Shown: piece after piece, positions 9,656 to 19,580 of the stretch | Layout: each line of letters opens with the position of its first letter | Position numbering within the stretch: position 1 is the first letter of the stretch | DNA from: Glycine soja | Taxonomy: Eukaryota > Streptophyta > Magnoliopsida > Fabales > Fabaceae | Assembly (NCBI RefSeq): GCF_004193775.1 | Contig: NC_041020.1 | Coordinates: forward strand, 7,757,198 to 7,821,197 | Length of the DNA: 64,000 bases | Reading direction: 5' to 3' | Translations under genes and position numbers: made by a program | Notes under the pieces: model-generated | Seen by the model: only the letters and a program-made list of their open reading frames with translations | Database searches by the model: none | What the model was told of the DNA's origin: nothing

Positions 9656-10523
9656 TGTTGGATCAAGTGGCCTCAGAATAATTAAGAAAAGGGGGTTTAA
9701 TTAATTATTCCTAAACCATTACTAATTAAAAAGTTTACTCTTCTAAGACTTTTACTACGTTGTTAAGTAAATGAAGAATAGAAAATAAACTTAACCAAAA
9801 GTAAAAGCGGGAAATATAGTGCACAACGGAAATTAAAAGAGTAGGGAAGATGGAGACAAACACACAGAGTTTTTATACTGGTTCGGCAACAACCCGTGCC
9901 CATATCCAGTCCCCAAGCGACCTGCGGTCCTTGAGATTTCTTTTCAACCATGTAAAAATCCTTTTACAAGCAAAGATCCACAAGGGATGTACCCTCCACT
10001 AGAACTGATCCACAAGAGATGTACCCTCTCCTGTTCTCAATCAAACCCAAGTAGATGTACCCTCTACTTGTACCACAAAGGATGTACCCTCCAATGTATT
10101 AAGAAAAAGATCTCAGGTGTTTAAACCTTTGATACTTAGTGAATGGGGATACAAAAGAATTCTCAGAAGAAAACTTTTGTATAAGGGAAATGGAAGAATC
10201 AAAAGAATTCTCAGCCTGTGTCATTTTGAATTCTTTGACAAGGGAGAAGGGAGACACAAAAGAATTCAGGCGGTTAGTCCTTTGTTCTTTTGGAGTAGGG
10301 AGAAGAGAGACACAAAAAGAATTCAGGCGGTTAGTCCTTGGCGAATTCTTTTTGGCAATGGGAGAAGAGATGAAAAGAATGAATAGCACAGTTTTCAAGG
10401 TTTAGAAAACCAGAAAACTTTGGAAAGCTTTTGGCAAAACGAAGAAGAAAAAGAAGTTCAAAGAGATTCAAGGCTTGTAAAGGATTGTATTGAATTAGTT
10501 GTCAAATGCAAAACAAAGCCTTG

Positions 10524-10531
10524 CTTTTATA
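10524..10531 (-). promoter_or_regulatory. LTR TATA box
   Basis: TATAAAAG on the minus strand, followed by GC-containing sequence as in plant LTR promoters. It is conserved in the unit 2 copy at 30692-30699. Confidence 0.6.
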
Positions 10532-10660
10532 GACTCTTCATGTTTGGTCAAGAAAACCATTTAGAAGAATTACGACTTTTAGAAAAACTTAAATCCAATT
10601 TGAAAAAGTCAAAAACCATTTGAAGAGTTACATCTTTTGATGTATTCAGAAACAGTCACT

Positions 10661-10876
10661 GGTAATCGATTACACAAAGCTTTTATGTGAAAGGATGTGA
10701 CTCTTCATATTTGAATTTGAATTTCAATGTTCAAAGGCACTGGTAATCGATTACCAAAGCATTGTAATCGATTACAGATTTTTGAAATCAATTGGAACGT
10801 TGTAAATTCATTTGAAGAATTTTTCAAATCCATTTTGCTACTGGTAATCGATTACAATAATCTGGTAATCGATTAC
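10661..10876. repeat. Cluster of TAATCGATTA palindromes in LTR U3
   Basis: Five copies of TAATCGATTA, two of them within the perfect 14-bp palindrome GGTAATCGATTACC (10742-10755, 10863-10876). They lie upstream of the minus-strand TATA box, that is in U3, so a role in transcription is conceivable. Unit 2 has one extra copy. Confidence 0.7.
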
Positions 10877-11217
10877 CAGAGAGTAAAAACTCTTTGGTAA
10901 ACATGTTTTTGAGAAAAATCTATGTGCTACCCAGTTTTTGAAAAAAACTTTTCATACTTATCTTGATTAAGTCTTCTCTTGATTCATGAATCTTGAGTCT
11001 TGAATCTTGATCTTTATTCTTGGAAGCTTGATCCTTGAATCTTGATTCTTGAAATCAACTTTCCTTTTTAATCTTGAAGTGTTCTTGATTCTATCTTAAA
11101 CATCTTGAACTCATTCTTTGACCTTTGAGTTTTTTGTCATCACCTTTGTCATCATCTTTGTTATCATTAGAACATCTTTGAATCAATCTTGATTCATCAT
11201 GAAGCTTTGTTTCTACA

Positions 11218-11364
11218 GGGGTAATGGCAGACAAAGCTCTGAGACACTAATGCCACATCAGCAGAGGACGTTATATGTAATCTTTCAGGTATGCAGGTGC
11301 ACTGATCTTCCTTTTGGGTTTGGTTGTTGCATCATCGTGCTCTCTATCAGTAATTATGGTCTAA
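11218..11364 (-). repeat. Right flank of solo LTR, probable gypsy LTR U3 and older debris
   Basis: Begins with the second GGGGT. If the solo LTR is removed, 9655 and 11223 join to give a continuous LTR-like sequence, so this is read as the U3 end of the gypsy LTR. Near 11285-11330 the minus strand has a short copia-like stretch (APAYLKDYI), too short to assign. Confidence 0.4.
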
Positions 11365-11603
11365 GTGGTGGCAACCATCAACAGTAAACACAGCCCCAAT
11401 ATCACCCTAGATGTTACCTTGGCACTTTAGCAAGATGTGAGGGTGGGGGAGCTTTGAAGTTGCAATTTAACGAACATAAAATGGAGACTGAGGGAATTCG
11501 AAGCCTTGAAAACGCATCTGAAGCGCAAGAGAGATTTAACAGGAAGCCATGACAGAATCTCCACTAGGAGTTCACGAGGGAGCGTCTGTTTGCCCATGTT
11601 CAT
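11365..11603 (-). pseudogene. Old, diverged F-box relic (type B)
   Basis: From the ATG at 11603 the minus strand gives a recognisable F-box: LPRELLVEILSWLPVKSLLR, then FRCVF. The match to FBX1-5 continues to about residue 60, then breaks by frameshift. A remnant of the GCHQLDN/LENPSSTV region (GTGGTGGCAACC) is still visible at the left. Its upstream flank matches the FBX1 5' flank at lower similarity. This is a paralogue older than the tandem units, interrupted and truncated; not functional. Confidence 0.75.
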
Positions 11604-12180
11604 CTTAGTTTTCTACAATGAAAATATTAACTCTTTTAAAACCCTAGCGAGAGAACATAACAACACTAATTACACAAGATAAGCAATGAAGCATGGATAA
11701 CAAACAAAAGAGCAATTCGAAACCTACAACGGCATAGTGAAGAAAATGGAAGAGTTAATAGGAAGAAGAAGAAAAAAACAAAAATCAACTCACTGATTGA
11801 GATTGTAATGTAATGGCGTGATTCCGAGAGTTGGATATCAATGAAGGTGAGATTTTTCTTGAAATTTCTCAAGGGAGAATCGCGAAATAGAGAAGCCAGA
11901 GATGGCCACTAGAGGGGATAACGGGTTCAGAGATTTGGGAAAGAAGAAGAGGAAATAAACATGAAACCTAGTGGTATACACGCACTGTTTCATAATAATT
12001 ATATAATTCGTGAAAATACAAAACATACTCAACAAATACAAGAGAAAAAGATTATCCTTATTTAAGTATATTTTTGCATAAATAAGTAAAAGTAATGTCA
12101 TCAGCAAAGCAATGACTAAAAGTGCCAGAAAAAACAAGCATGCATTGGATGAATTTAATAAATCCATGTCCAAGTTTTTA
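11604..12180 (-). other. 5' flank of type B relic with small hydrophobic ORF
   Basis: 11604-11960 is a diverged version of the FBX 5' flank (note CTCTCGGAATCACGCCATTA versus the CTCTCGAAATCACACCATTA of FBX1). 11838-12173 is open for 111 codons on the minus strand, starts MDMDLLNSSNACLFF and has two hydrophobic stretches. The unit 2 copy (32123-32341) shares the first 72 codons and then stops. Probably a chance ORF; a small membrane protein cannot be excluded. Confidence 0.4.
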
Positions 12181-13225
12181 AATTATGTTATACTTGTAAT
12201 GAAGTTTTTAAATTCATTGTTTTCCTTAAGTGGCATAGCAAGCTTTTGATATTCTGATATTCACCCTACCTTGTTGACAAGGAGACAAGTTTGCAGCACC
12301 AGAATCCTCAAGGACATCATCATTCATGTCTAGACAATGATACGAGGTTATATTTACGATGGGAACTTGAGAATCTATATTTTTTTATCATTACTTTAGA
12401 ATCATATGCTAAGCATCTTTTGTCATGGAGTATACACTGTACAGTAAAAGTCTCATAAGTGAACCTTACTTACTTGATCATTGTTTGAATTAGCAAAACT
12501 GCTAACAAATTTGTCTGAAAAACATTTCTATCTAATAAAATGGAGTTAACTTTTAATGTGCTTCTCCTTCTGGAAAGAAAAGAAAATTGATCAGTGGAAT
12601 GTGATCATCACAAAATCATCTACGTTTGTGTTGCCTTGCGACCCCAAAATTTGGTTTAAACAAGCTAGTTGTGTTATGCCATATTAGCTCGTAATATTGT
12701 GCATTTGAAAAGGGAATAAGGTTACTTCGAAGTTGAAAATACAGAGTTTGTTTCTTGGTAGACAAATTCACTATGCGTTTTTGAAATTAAAGAGATGAGA
12801 AAATATATGATAATTAAGTTTTTTAAATGTTCTTACTTGAAATATGACACCTCTCCATATTTTTTGTTATATAAATAAACATTTAAAAAGAACGTGATGA
12901 AGTTTTCTCATCGGTTAGTAAGGATTCATTGAGTGATGACATGTCAGACTAGTAGAGTATCACATCATCGATTAAGTGATAGTTTAGTCGAACAGATTAA
13001 CAAATCCTCACTAACAACGGGTAGTAAAGTCGAGCAAAAAATAAAGTGACGACAGGTAGTAAAATCAAAATGCATGTGACCTATTTTATAGGTAGTAAAA
13101 GTTATAAAAAACATTTTATTTATTTTTTTGCTAAAATGCAATTTTTGTTACTCTATCTTTTCAAACTCGCGAGTTTAGTTTCCCTAATTTTTGATTCAGA
13201 CATTCATCTCCCACTTAAAAAAAGA
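12181..13225. other. Spacer of half-unit b
   Basis: AT-rich, no convincing ORF. It is conserved at 32342-33262 and 46425-47486. The GTTAGTAAGGATTC and AGTAGAGTATCACATCAT blocks (12915-12970) are diverged partners of 1364-1430 in half-unit a, showing that the two half-units are themselves an old duplication. Confidence 0.55.
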
Positions 13226-13522
13226 TCATGATTTTAGTTTCATCATTTTTTAATTGAGACATTTCGTCCTTCACTTTTAAAAACTTCATAATTTTTGTTC
13301 CTATGATCAATTTCAAACGCTAAATGACACATGTCAATTTGATAGCCATGTGGTAGATTTTTTTGTAATTATTTAGTTGTTGATAAGCTTAATTTGAAAG
13401 AAAAAAATTAAAAAGTACATACTTAACATTTGATTGATATTGGTTATGTGGAATAAACTTGCAAATTTTTTAAAAGTGAAACGAAATGTCTCAATTTAAA
13501 AATTAGAGAACTAAAATCATGG
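13226..13522. repeat. Foldback element, type b
   Basis: The left arm (about 13226-13280) and right arm (13472-13522) are near-complementary (CATGATTTTAG with CTAAAATCATG; ATTGAGACATTTCGT with ACGAAATGTCTCAAT). The loop is about 190 bp. Confidence 0.6.
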
Positions 13523-13848
13523 ATTTGAAAAAATAAGGAAACAAAATTATATTTTAGCCTATTTTTTATGTTTCCAACATAATATTTTCCATAACAAAAT
13601 TAAGATTCTACTACAAGAGAAAATTATGAGGATTTAAAGGAGATGAGAACAAAGTATGAGCCAGGAAAAGATAATGCAGCCAAAACCAAATCGAACACAC
13701 AATTAGAAATAGCCAATAGAACCATCCAGCAAAGTAAGGAACAACCCAAAATATCCACACAATCTGTCATGTGCATACAATAAATGGTAAGATTCTGAAA
13801 ACACTAACATAATTTAACATAAACTCATATAAGCAAACGTACGGTACC

Positions 13849-13958
13849 TTAATTTCCATATGGCAAAACCAAGCTTTGAATATAATCATGGGAGGACATT
13901 GGCACTTGGTTGTTGAAATATTGAGTATAGACTATTCTATAATCTTTCTTATTATAGA
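13849..13958 (-). pseudogene. F-box 3' stub (last ~36 codons)
   Basis: Identical in layout to the C-terminus of FBX3 (VPMSSHDYIQSLVLPYGN, stop at 13849-13851) with the usual downstream sequence to its left. Upstream of the shared ATTATAGA at 13951-13958 the gene is replaced by Sirevirus LTR. The rest of the gene and its promoter were deleted. Confidence 0.85.
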
Positions 13959-14277
13959 ATCTTGGTAATCAATTACACAGTTTAAAACTCAAACTAAAAA
14001 TTTCAAACTTTCAAAAAGTCATGTGCATTCTGTCTTTGTAATCGACCATAGAAGATTACCAGTTCAAAAATATTTTATTTTGAACAGATCAATCTTTCAT
14101 AAAAATATTTTAAAACAAACTTTGAGGCCAAAAACTTATAGCAATGAATATGAGATTCTTTTAAAAATTTGACAAAGGCCTTATCTTTTATTGATCTTGT
14201 TTGTTTGACCTTTAATCAATCTGAGCTCATCAAGTGAATACTTTGACATCATCAAAACCTGTATATATACTTTCACA
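13951..14277 (-). repeat. S1 truncated 3' LTR
   Basis: Starts TGTGAAAG at 14277 directly after the PPT and runs to the deletion junction at 13951-13958. It contains TAATTGATTA variants of the palindrome. Confidence 0.7.
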
Positions 14278-14293
14278 TTCTCCCCCTTTTTGA
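14278..14293 (-). other. Polypurine tract of S1
   Basis: TCAAAAAGGGGGAGAA on the minus strand, preceded by GTCATCA, a strong match to the PPT context of Sireviruses. It marks the 3' LTR boundary. Confidence 0.8.
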
Positions 14294-14751
14294 TGATGAC
14301 AATCATATGTAGGGGAGGAGTAAAAAAAGAGTATCCATTAATTTGTGTCGTTTACTCCCCCTTAATTTTTCAGTGATTGCTTATTTGAAAAAGTTAAAGA
14401 TTGGATATATAAAAAATATGTTCAGAATATATTACTAAATAATTCCAACAAAAAATCCCCTTACCTCTTATCCATCTCTTCCCCTTTAGCATCATCAAAA
14501 ACAGAGTATAAGCAGAACAATACCATACTAAATAATACCGTGCATAACAAATACTATGGTAGTACCATACCATTCAGAGAATCGTTCAAACAGAATAATA
14601 GTAATTTGAAGGCAACGTAACATAAATTGAAAAGTACCAAGGTCTAAACAAATAACCAAAGCCAAGAAGTCTGAAATGCTAAGGAACATGGTAACCTAAT
14701 TAAAGAGAAACAAGTCATAGAGTTCTAAAGTTTATGATAATTAATGGAAAT
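14294..14751. other. Element 3' untranslated region
   Basis: AT-rich sequence between env-like stop and PPT; no ORF or further signal seen. It is nearly the same in S2 (38701-39158) and S3 (53647-54104). Confidence 0.5.
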
Positions 14752-15859
14752 CTAAGGACCAGCTGGAGGATCAAAGCAACAACGAATAAAGCTCATGTCA
14801 TCCTCATGTCGCATGATGCGTCAATCCATTGAATCAAACCTTTCTCCGACAAAGGCATGAAGATCCTGAAGCTCACTAAGGACATCATTCAGTAACGAAG
14901 AGGATGGATCTCTTGGTGGTGGAGATGGAATGCATTCGTTCCGAGCATTAGTTGGGAGATCCTGTTTACGAACCCATTGACCGTCTAGATCTTTCCTATA
15001 CCCAAAGGATTCAACTGCAGTGGCTCCAATGGCAAATGAACATTTAACCTTGACAAAAGGTTCATTAGGAAGAGGAATGCTGAATTGTTGCAGAATCAGA
15101 GTAACTAGGTGGGGATAAGGGAGAGGTGCATTTAAACGTAATGCCTTATGCATATGGTAGTGAACAAGATGAGCCCAGTCAATTTGGTGGCCAATTTGTA
15201 GGGCCTATAACATAATTAAATCTTTCTCAAAGGCTTGAGCAAGGTTTGCGGAATGAGGAAGCAACACTCAACATAGTATTTAATGCATGATACGACATTC
15301 AAAGGTAAAGAAACCAGCAAGTAAATGACTAGTCATATAAGCATTTTCAACACAGACCATTTTTCGGGTATCACGATTACAATAAATGGGTTTCCAATCA
15401 TCAACTAAGGCTCCTTCAAAAGGGATACCTTGACTACTCAATTTTGAGAGAATAAAACAAAGATCGGTCCACAATAATGGGTATTTGGTGGACTTTAGAA
15501 AATATGACTCCATCACGAATTTCCAAGTTATTATAAAAGACACAAACTAATTTTGAATAATAATGAAATTTCAGAGTCATAAAATCCACTAATTCAGAGT
15601 TTTGAAAAACTTGATAGCAGTCAAAGGTTTCTCCCTCAAAGATATCAAAATCAAGGAATATAGGATCAAGGACACGATTGGAAAAGAAAGAGTAATACCT
15701 CTAACATTGCTCATTGGAAGAAAATAGAGTAAGAGAGTGTGGTGAGGAAAGGGATGGATTAGGTGGTGCTGGAGAGTCATCGGAAGCATTATGGCGGCGT
15801 TGGCCAGCAGTGGTAGTGGAGGAGGATGAGCCCTTTCTCTTCTTTGATGATTCTTCCAT
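14752..15859 (-). pseudogene. Env-like / plant transposon-domain ORF of S1
   Basis: Begins at the ATG at 15859 with a Lys/Ser-rich start (MEESSKKRKGSSSS). In-frame TAG at 15701-15703 and two more stops around 15280-15205 interrupt it. Later segments (KMVCVENAYMTSHLLAGFF; LPYPHLVTLILQQFSIPLP) resemble the putative plant transposon domain found in legume retroelements. The C-terminus is acidic and ends near 14752. I see no signal peptide or clear membrane anchor, so 'env-like' reflects position and not demonstrated function. Confidence 0.65.
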
Positions 15860-16265
15860 TTGAGGAATTTTCTAGAAATTTTGATCTGTTGGGTTTGTAA
15901 AGGATTGAAAAAGAGGAATTTTGCACTTTGTTTGATGGGATTTGGTGAAGAAATGAAGAAGTTATGAGGATTAGAAGACTAGAGAAGGTTTTGAGCCGTT
16001 GGAGAGAGAGAGAGAGAAGATGAGTTTTTGTGCTTAGAGAGAGAGAGAGAAAAAAAAATCTGTATTTATAGCCAGGGATGACTGGTAATCAATTATAGCT
16101 CTTTGAAATCGATTACAATCATGCTGAGTAACTGCTTAACTGCTTCTGGTAATCAATTGCACCACCTTTGTTCTATGGTAATCAATTACAGGTGTTGATA
16201 ATCGATTACACATCCTAAAACTTTTAAATATGCAAGAGAACAAAGATCATAGGCAATTAAATTGA
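15860..16265 (-). repeat. Pol-env spacer with GA run and palindrome variants
   Basis: A GA microsatellite (about 16001-16050) and several TAATCAATTA or TAATCGATTA motifs (16085-16215). In S2 and S3 two of these sites read GGTAATCGATTAC, so the S1 copies are decayed. Confidence 0.65.
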
Positions 16266-17970
16266 TTAGGAGTCTAAGTCAGATTGGTCAATAAGTCCTA
16301 ATTCTCTTCTAATAGTAAAGAAGCTTTCTTTTAGCATAGGTTTTATAAAGATATCAACCAATTGATTCTTTGTGTCAACAAACTCTAATACACAATCCCC
16401 CTTTTGAACATGATCTCTAAGGAAGTAATGCCTTATTTCAATATGTTTTGTTCTAGAGTGCAGAATGGGATTTTTGGATAGGTTGATTACACTCGTAGTT
16501 TCACAACAGATAGCAATATGATCAAGCATTAAGCCATATTTAGAGAGTTTTTGTCTCACCCAAAGGATTTGTGCACAACAACTTCTAGTAGAAATATATT
16601 TCACTTTTGCAGTGGATAAGACAACACTATTTTGGTTTTTGTTATCCCATGATACTAGTGCCGAACCAATAGAGTGGCAAGTCCCACTAGTGTTTTTTCT
16701 ATCAGTTTTGCATCCAGCAAAATCAAAATCAGAGTATTCTACTAAGTTGTAAGAAGAATTCTTAGGATACCACAAGCCTAGATTTATAGTGCCTAACAAA
16801 TATCTCATTATTCTTTTGACGGCACTAAGGTGAGATTCTTTGGTATTGGCTTGATATCTAGCACACATGAAAACACTAAACATAATATCTGATCTACTTG
16901 CTAATAAATAGAGAAGAGATCCGATCATACCTCTATATTTCTTGATATCTACTGATTGACCGGCTTCATCTTTATCCAAGTAGCAAGCAGTGCTCATTGG
17001 GGTGGCCATTGGTTTAGCATTTTCCATCCCAAACCTACTAAGCAATTCTTTGTAATATTTTGCTTGACTAATAAATATTCCATATTTGGTTTGTTTTATT
17101 TGTAGTCCAAGAAAGAAATTCAACTCACCCATCATAGACATTTCAAATTCACTTTGCATAACTTTAGAGAATTCTATGCACAATGAATCATTAGTAGCAC
17201 CAAAAATTATATCATCTAAATAAATTTGAACTAAGAGAATATCAAGCATTTTTCTTTTAATGAAAAGTATGATATCAACCTTTTCTCTAGTGAGCCCTTC
17301 TCTAAAATAAATTTGATCAATCGTTCATACCAAGCCCTAGGGGCTTGTTTTAAACCATATAGAGCCTTTTTCAATTTAAAAATATGATTCGGCAAATCTG
17401 AATTTTCAAATCCAGTAGGTTGATCAACATACACTTCTTCTCTAATAAATCCATTTAAAAATGCACTTTTAACATCCATTTGATAAAGTTTGATACCCAT
17501 TATTGATGCAAAGGCAAGTAACATTCTAATGGCTTCCAATCTAGCTACTAGAGCATAAGTTTCTTCATAATTTATTCTTTCTTCTTGGTTATATCCTTTA
17601 GCCACAAATCTAGCCTTATTTCTAATGATTATTCCATGTTCATCCAATTTCTTTCAAATTGATTTATTCTTCTTCCATAGAAAAAAATCCAATGTTCATC
17701 AATTATGTCTTCATTTATGATTTCAGGTTCAATTAAAGAGACAAAAGTCATGTTATTGCATGCTTCTTTAGGAGAGTGTCGAGTTGTTACCCCTTTTGAG
17801 ATTTCACCTATGATATTATCAAGAGGATGATACCTTGAAGTTCTCCACTCCCTTGAAAGATCCACATTTATTTGATTTTATTTGGATTGAGAATCTTTGC
17901 TATTTCCTTCTTCTTTGTTTTTGTGGACTTCTTCATGTAATTGATTATTTTGTTTTTTCATTTCAAACAC
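16266..17970 (-). pseudogene. Ty1/copia RT-RNase H remnant of S1
   Basis: Order on the minus strand: linker (17629-17970, EWRTSRYHPLDNIIG), RT N-half (17231-17647, KLYQMDVKSAFLNG and ALYGLKQAPRAWY), then RT C-half and RNase H (16266-17249, QIYLDDIIFGATNDS; HSRTKHIEIRHYF; end DQSDLDS). Frame breaks separate the three segments. The expected YVDD box reads YLDD, and the RNase H motif STAEAEY reads STAKVKY, losing a catalytic Glu. It is dead, and the lesions are shared with S2 and S3. Confidence 0.85.
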
Positions 17971-19030
17971 AATCTTTATGCATAGAATAATACTAAATGT
18001 AAACCTCTTTTCTAGTGGGATAAGGGTGGTAATATGAGTTGAATTTGTAAGGTCAACCCACTTAATATATCAAAAAATAACAAAATGTATTAGGTTATTA
18101 AATTCATCAACCTGCACTATGTAAATTGTTAACTCAGGGGGTTGGAGGCTTGACAACTAACCTTTGTAACCTGTTATGCCTAACCCGCTCTATTTTTTGG
18201 AAGTTTACTTTATCAACCAACAAACTCATCATTTCATAGCATGTCATTCTATCCATTTGTTGGTCAACCCGCCCAGTTATCAAAGGGCTGTATTTCTCTA
18301 CACACTTTTGTTGGCAGGTCAACTTGTCGACATGATTGACCCACGTTGTCATTCCTATCATGAAAGATTTACCTCTTTGTTAGACTCAACCCTTGTTAGT
18401 AATTTTTATCTTTTTAAATTATTAGGAAATATTAATAGAGAAATATTCTATAAAGATATATTGATGAGTAATTAAAGTTATGAAATAATGCTATAAAACA
18501 TATTCTTATTGATTCTCGTATATATTAGATATAAAAAAGTATTGATTATTTGTCAAATTTTTACTTTTTTAATTACTTTAATTTTGTTTTTTTTTTCAAG
18601 TATTCTACTTTGACGGAGCAATCCTTTTATAAGCTTAGTGAAACACTAAATATACACCTCTCTTCTAATGGAAATTCAAACATCAATTTGCCACATAATG
18701 TAATAGGGTGGTAAAACAGGTTGAATTCATCAAACCAACCCACATAATCCTCCAAAAAATGGCAGAGTATATTAGGTGATTAAATTCATCATCCCACCTT
18801 GTATAAGTTGTCAACTTAAGGAGTTGGAGGCTAAAGAACTAACTTGCTCAGTGTTATCAAGACTATACCGATCATGATTCGGTCAGGGAACTAGGTTGAT
18901 GGGTCAGTGGTTGAACTGAACGTGGGTCGCTAGCCGAACTGGTATATATTAAATATTTAAATTTTATAGTAAATATATCATATATAAATTACTTTTTTCG
19001 TATCTATATCATAAAATTTTGTTTGTATCA
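17971..19030. repeat. Spacer with diverged ~190-bp direct repeat
   Basis: 17985-18175 and 18640-18845 are diverged copies of each other (ACTAAAT-TA-ACCTCT, GGGTGGTAA-A--GTTGAATT, TTGGAGGCT). Between them is AT-rich DNA with GTCAACCCGCC-like segments. 18868-18940 holds a GTTCAACC/GGTCAGTGGTTGAACTG-type repeat common in plant genomes. The transposon family is not identified. Also at 42376-43328 and 57321-58383. Confidence 0.5.
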
Positions 19031-19105
19031 AGAGCGGTTGGCACAATTGGTAGCGGCTTAGGTCCCTAAACCAAGTGGTCCAAGATTTAAATCCAGGTTT
19101 GATCA
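19031..19105 (+). repeat. tRNA-like sequence, possible SINE head
   Basis: TGGCACAATTGG (19039-19050) fits a pol III A box and GATTTAAATCC (19084-19094) a degenerate B box, with about 33 bp between them. Stems do not pair well, so this is not a working tRNA. The copy at 58384-58460 is nearly the same. Confidence 0.45.
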
Positions 19106-19580
19106 AAATTACTTGAAAGCTAAAATAAACAAAAAAAATCATCATATTTCAAACTCCAAAATGCCAATAAAACAAAAAAGTTGAATAATTAAACAAAATC
19201 ATTAACAAATCGAGAACTAATACAATTTGTGAAATTGGGGGAAAATGAAAAAGAAAGACGGTAAAAATGAAGAAAAAATCCTTGGCGTTCATTTAAAAGC
19301 TACTGTATCTAAAGCTGAAAAATTGGTTTCCTACAATGGGAGACTTGCCATGGTCTCCCATCATTGCATTAATCTTTACATTACTAGCATTAGCATTCAC
19401 GGCAAGCATAGGAAAAAAAATTACAGCTATATTATTTCAAACAAGAAGTACATATGATGAAATTCATATGTTACCTCTGATGTTGGTGGAACTTATCATT
19501 GGAAAGAAACATCGGTAGGTGCATTGACTATAATAAATTGAATTTCAGCCACATTGTCTATAACAGGCCATCGAGGTAAC
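19100..19580 (+). other. Conserved small-ORF block, copy 2
   Basis: Second copy of the block at 4021-4580. Two overlapping frames are open (19245-19457 and 19336-19518); the second encodes a hydrophobic LIFTLLALAFTASI followed by the shared LPLMLVELIIGKK end. The frame split argues against a conserved protein. Confidence 0.35.

Larger units (their letters stand above)
9656..11217 (-). mobile_element. Solo LTR (copia/Sirevirus-like) with GGGGT target duplication
   Basis: Begins TGTTGG and ends TTCTACA (TG...CA), flanked on both sides by the perfect 5-bp direct repeat GGGGT (9651-9655 and 11218-11222). The 1562 bp contain no coding region. A TATA box on the minus strand (TATAAAAG, 10524-10531) gives the orientation. 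It has a tandem GATGTACCCTC-rich segment (9985-10095), AAAGAATTC-rich repeats (10155-10345), a cluster of TAATCGATTA palindromes (10661-10876) and a CTTGATTCTTGA-type tract (10975-11060). A single LTR with intact ends and target duplication implies removal of the body by LTR-LTR recombination. Confidence 0.85.
13951..17970 (-). mobile_element. Sirevirus (SIRE1-like Ty1/copia) remnant S1
   Basis: Minus-strand order: pol (RT, RNase H), palindrome-bearing spacer, env-like region, PPT, truncated 3' LTR. Gag, protease, integrase and the 5' LTR are missing. An env-like region downstream of RNase H is the defining feature of SIRE1-type elements. Two sister copies, S2 (38189-42375) and S3 (53139-57320), lie at matching positions of units 2 and 3. 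Confidence 0.8.

Noticed and set aside
10099..10623. ORFs on both strands within the solo LTR
   Set aside because: They arise from AAAGAATTC-type internal repeats; no protein family features, and the element is a noncoding LTR.
10661..10876. Palindromes as a bacterial operator or origin
   Set aside because: They lie in the U3 of a plant LTR with TATA box and target duplication.
18134..18475. Overlapping 75- and 99-codon ORFs after each Sirevirus
   Set aside because: Opposite-strand ORFs in a diverged AT-rich repeat; no motif, and kept only because the units are duplicates.
19031..19105. Functional tRNA gene
   Set aside because: Acceptor and T stems do not pair and the B box is degenerate.
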